From assembly GCA_027311205.1 (NCBI GenBank), contig DAICZI010000062.1, positions 1 to 7,906 of the forward strand: DNA of 7,906 nt, read 5' to 3'. The notes beneath the pieces are model-generated. The model had not been told where the DNA came from and did no database searches. It saw only the letters and a list, made by a program, of their open reading frames with translations. The translations under genes were made by a program, and so were the position numbers. Shown here piece by piece: positions 7,316 through 7,906 of this stretch. Origin of the DNA: Beijerinckiaceae bacterium. GTDB lineage: Bacteria > Pseudomonadota > Alphaproteobacteria > Rhizobiales > Beijerinckiaceae. How positions within the stretch are numbered: the first letter of the stretch is position 1; each line of letters starts with the position of its first letter.

Positions 7316-7345
7316 GAGGCCGGGCGCGTTGCCACGCCCAGCCTC
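7316..7345 (-). terminator. Strong GC-rich hairpin between xoxF and xoxGJ
   Basis: On the minus strand the arms GAGGCTGGGCG (7345-7335) and CGCCCGGCCTC (7326-7316) pair along all 11 positions, allowing one G-T wobble, with an eight-base loop. There is no T-tract after it, so it is not a classical intrinsic terminator. It lies 30 bases after the xoxF stop codon. It may protect the xoxF message end or lower expression of xoxGJ relative to xoxF; this is inferred from position. Confidence 0.5.
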
Positions 7346-7352
7346 CGGTTCA

Positions 7353-7392
7353 TCAGTTCAGCGAGAACAGTCTGTCAGTTCACCGAGAACAC
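7353..7392. repeat. Direct repeat of the xoxF 3' end
   Basis: TCAGTTCAGCGAGAACAG (7353-7370) and TCAGTTCACCGAGAACAC (7375-7392) match at 16 of 18 positions and are offset by 22 bases. The right copy is the end of xoxF (codons for VFSVN and TGA, minus strand). The left copy lies just past the stop codon and would read LFSLN then TGA. It looks like a short tandem duplication, or the leftover end of another xoxF-like gene. Confidence 0.7.
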
Positions 7393-7906
7393 GAACACTG
7401 CGCCACCTTCTGGTGCGGCAGCAGTCATCTGCTTGCCGACATCCCCAAGGAATGCCGGGATGGCTGCGGTGCGACCGACGACAATGGCGACATATTGCTT
7501 GCCGCCGACGGAATAGGTCACCGGCCCTGCACCAATGCCGGAACCGAGGTTCTTCTGCCAGAGCACCTTGCCGTCCTTGGCATCCAGTGCCCGGAATGTG
7601 CCATGCAGATCGCCAGCGAACACCAGATTGCCGCCGGTGGTCAGCGTGCCACCGTTGAAGGGCAGATCTTCCTTCATGCCCCAGACTTTCTTGTGATTGA
7701 CCGGATCCCAGGCAATCAGTTCGCCCATATAGCCACCGGGGCCGGGATGGGTCGGGAAGTCAGCACCAAGGTAGAAGACGCCGCGCTTGTAGTTCACGTC
7801 GCTGACTTTCCAGTCCATGCAAACATTGTTGCTGGGAATGTAAACCAGACCGGTGCCGGGGTTATAAGACATCGGCCGCCAGTTCTTGCCGCCAATCAGA
7901 TTGGGG
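7375..7906 (-). CDS. xoxF: PQQ-dependent methanol dehydrogenase XoxF, C-terminal part
   Basis: The last ~177 codons of a gene entering from the right edge, ending at TGA 7377-7375. XoxF is the periplasmic, lanthanide-dependent PQQ alcohol dehydrogenase that oxidises methanol and passes electrons to cytochrome XoxG. Visible in order are GGKNWRPMSYNPGTGLVYIP, NNVCMDWK, GADFPTHPGPGGYMGELIAW, the propeller repeats WDPVNHKKVW and ALDAKDGKVLWQ, LPFNGGTLTTGGNLVFAGD, NLGSGIGAGPVTYSVGGKQY, and GRTAAIPAFLGDVGKQM near the end. The GRTA...PAFLG...EGGAVFVFS ending is XoxF-like and unlike the longer MxaF tail. The metal site with the extra Asp typical of lanthanide enzymes lies outside the window, so metal type is inferred from family. 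The full protein would be about 600 residues. xoxGJ follows downstream. Confidence 0.93.
   Translation of the reverse strand, partial: PNLIGGKNWRPMSYNPGTGLVYIPSNNVCMDWKVSDVNYKRGVFYLGADFPTHPGPGGYMGELIAWDPVNHKKVWGMKEDLPFNGGTLTTGGNLVFAGDLHGTFRALDAKDGKVLWQKNLGSGIGAGPVTYSVGGKQYVAIVVGRTAAIPAFLGDVGKQMTAAAPEGGAVFVFSVN

Noticed and set aside
6945..7658. Plus-strand open frame of 237 codons across the xoxF-xoxGJ gap
   Set aside because: It is antisense to two recognised genes and has a Cys/Arg/Ser-rich, low-complexity product typical of a shadow frame.
7375..7906. Calcium-type methanol dehydrogenase MxaF
   Set aside because: The ending with GRTAAIPAFLGDVGKQM and a short tail is XoxF-like. MxaF has a different, longer C-terminus, and no mxaI-like or separate mxaG-like gene is seen.

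Overview
The window looks like chromosome of a GC-rich alphaproteobacterium, most likely a methylotrophic member of the Rhizobiales/Hyphomicrobiales. The clues are a class I lysyl-tRNA synthetase, a XagB-like glycosyltransferase with an MshEN-type front domain, and a lanthanide-type (XoxF) methanol dehydrogenase locus. No mobile element, CRISPR array, tRNA or rRNA was recognised.

Left edge (1-337): two unrelated gene fragments meet head to head. The plus strand opens inside leuB and loses similarity after about position 64 (at most 91). The minus strand carries the start of a family 3 solute-binding protein, whose similarity ends at the same place. This is a rearrangement breakpoint or an assembly chimera.

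Positions 407-4829, plus strand: a membrane glycosyltransferase with a probable c-di-GMP-sensing N-terminus, a hairpin-plus-T-tract terminator candidate, then lysK and a TauE/SafE-family permease spaced 16 bases apart as a likely two-gene operon.

Positions 4863-7906, minus strand, read right to left: the last ~177 codons of xoxF (running off the right edge), a fused XoxJ-XoxG gene (xoxGJ), then aroC. XoxF oxidises methanol in the periplasm and passes electrons to a dedicated cytochrome c. Here the XoxJ-like binding protein and the cytochrome are one polypeptide. An in-frame TAA interrupts the cytochrome domain just before its probable heme methionine ligand, and 33 well-conserved codons continue in the same frame beyond it. 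aroC is a housekeeping gene, but a perfect hairpin sits directly over its ribosome binding region.

The points most worth checking are the internal stop in xoxGJ, the leuB/solute-binding-protein junction, the duplicated 3' end of xoxF, and the hairpins in front of aroC and lysK. No wholly new system is evident. The fused and interrupted xoxGJ is the most unusual item.
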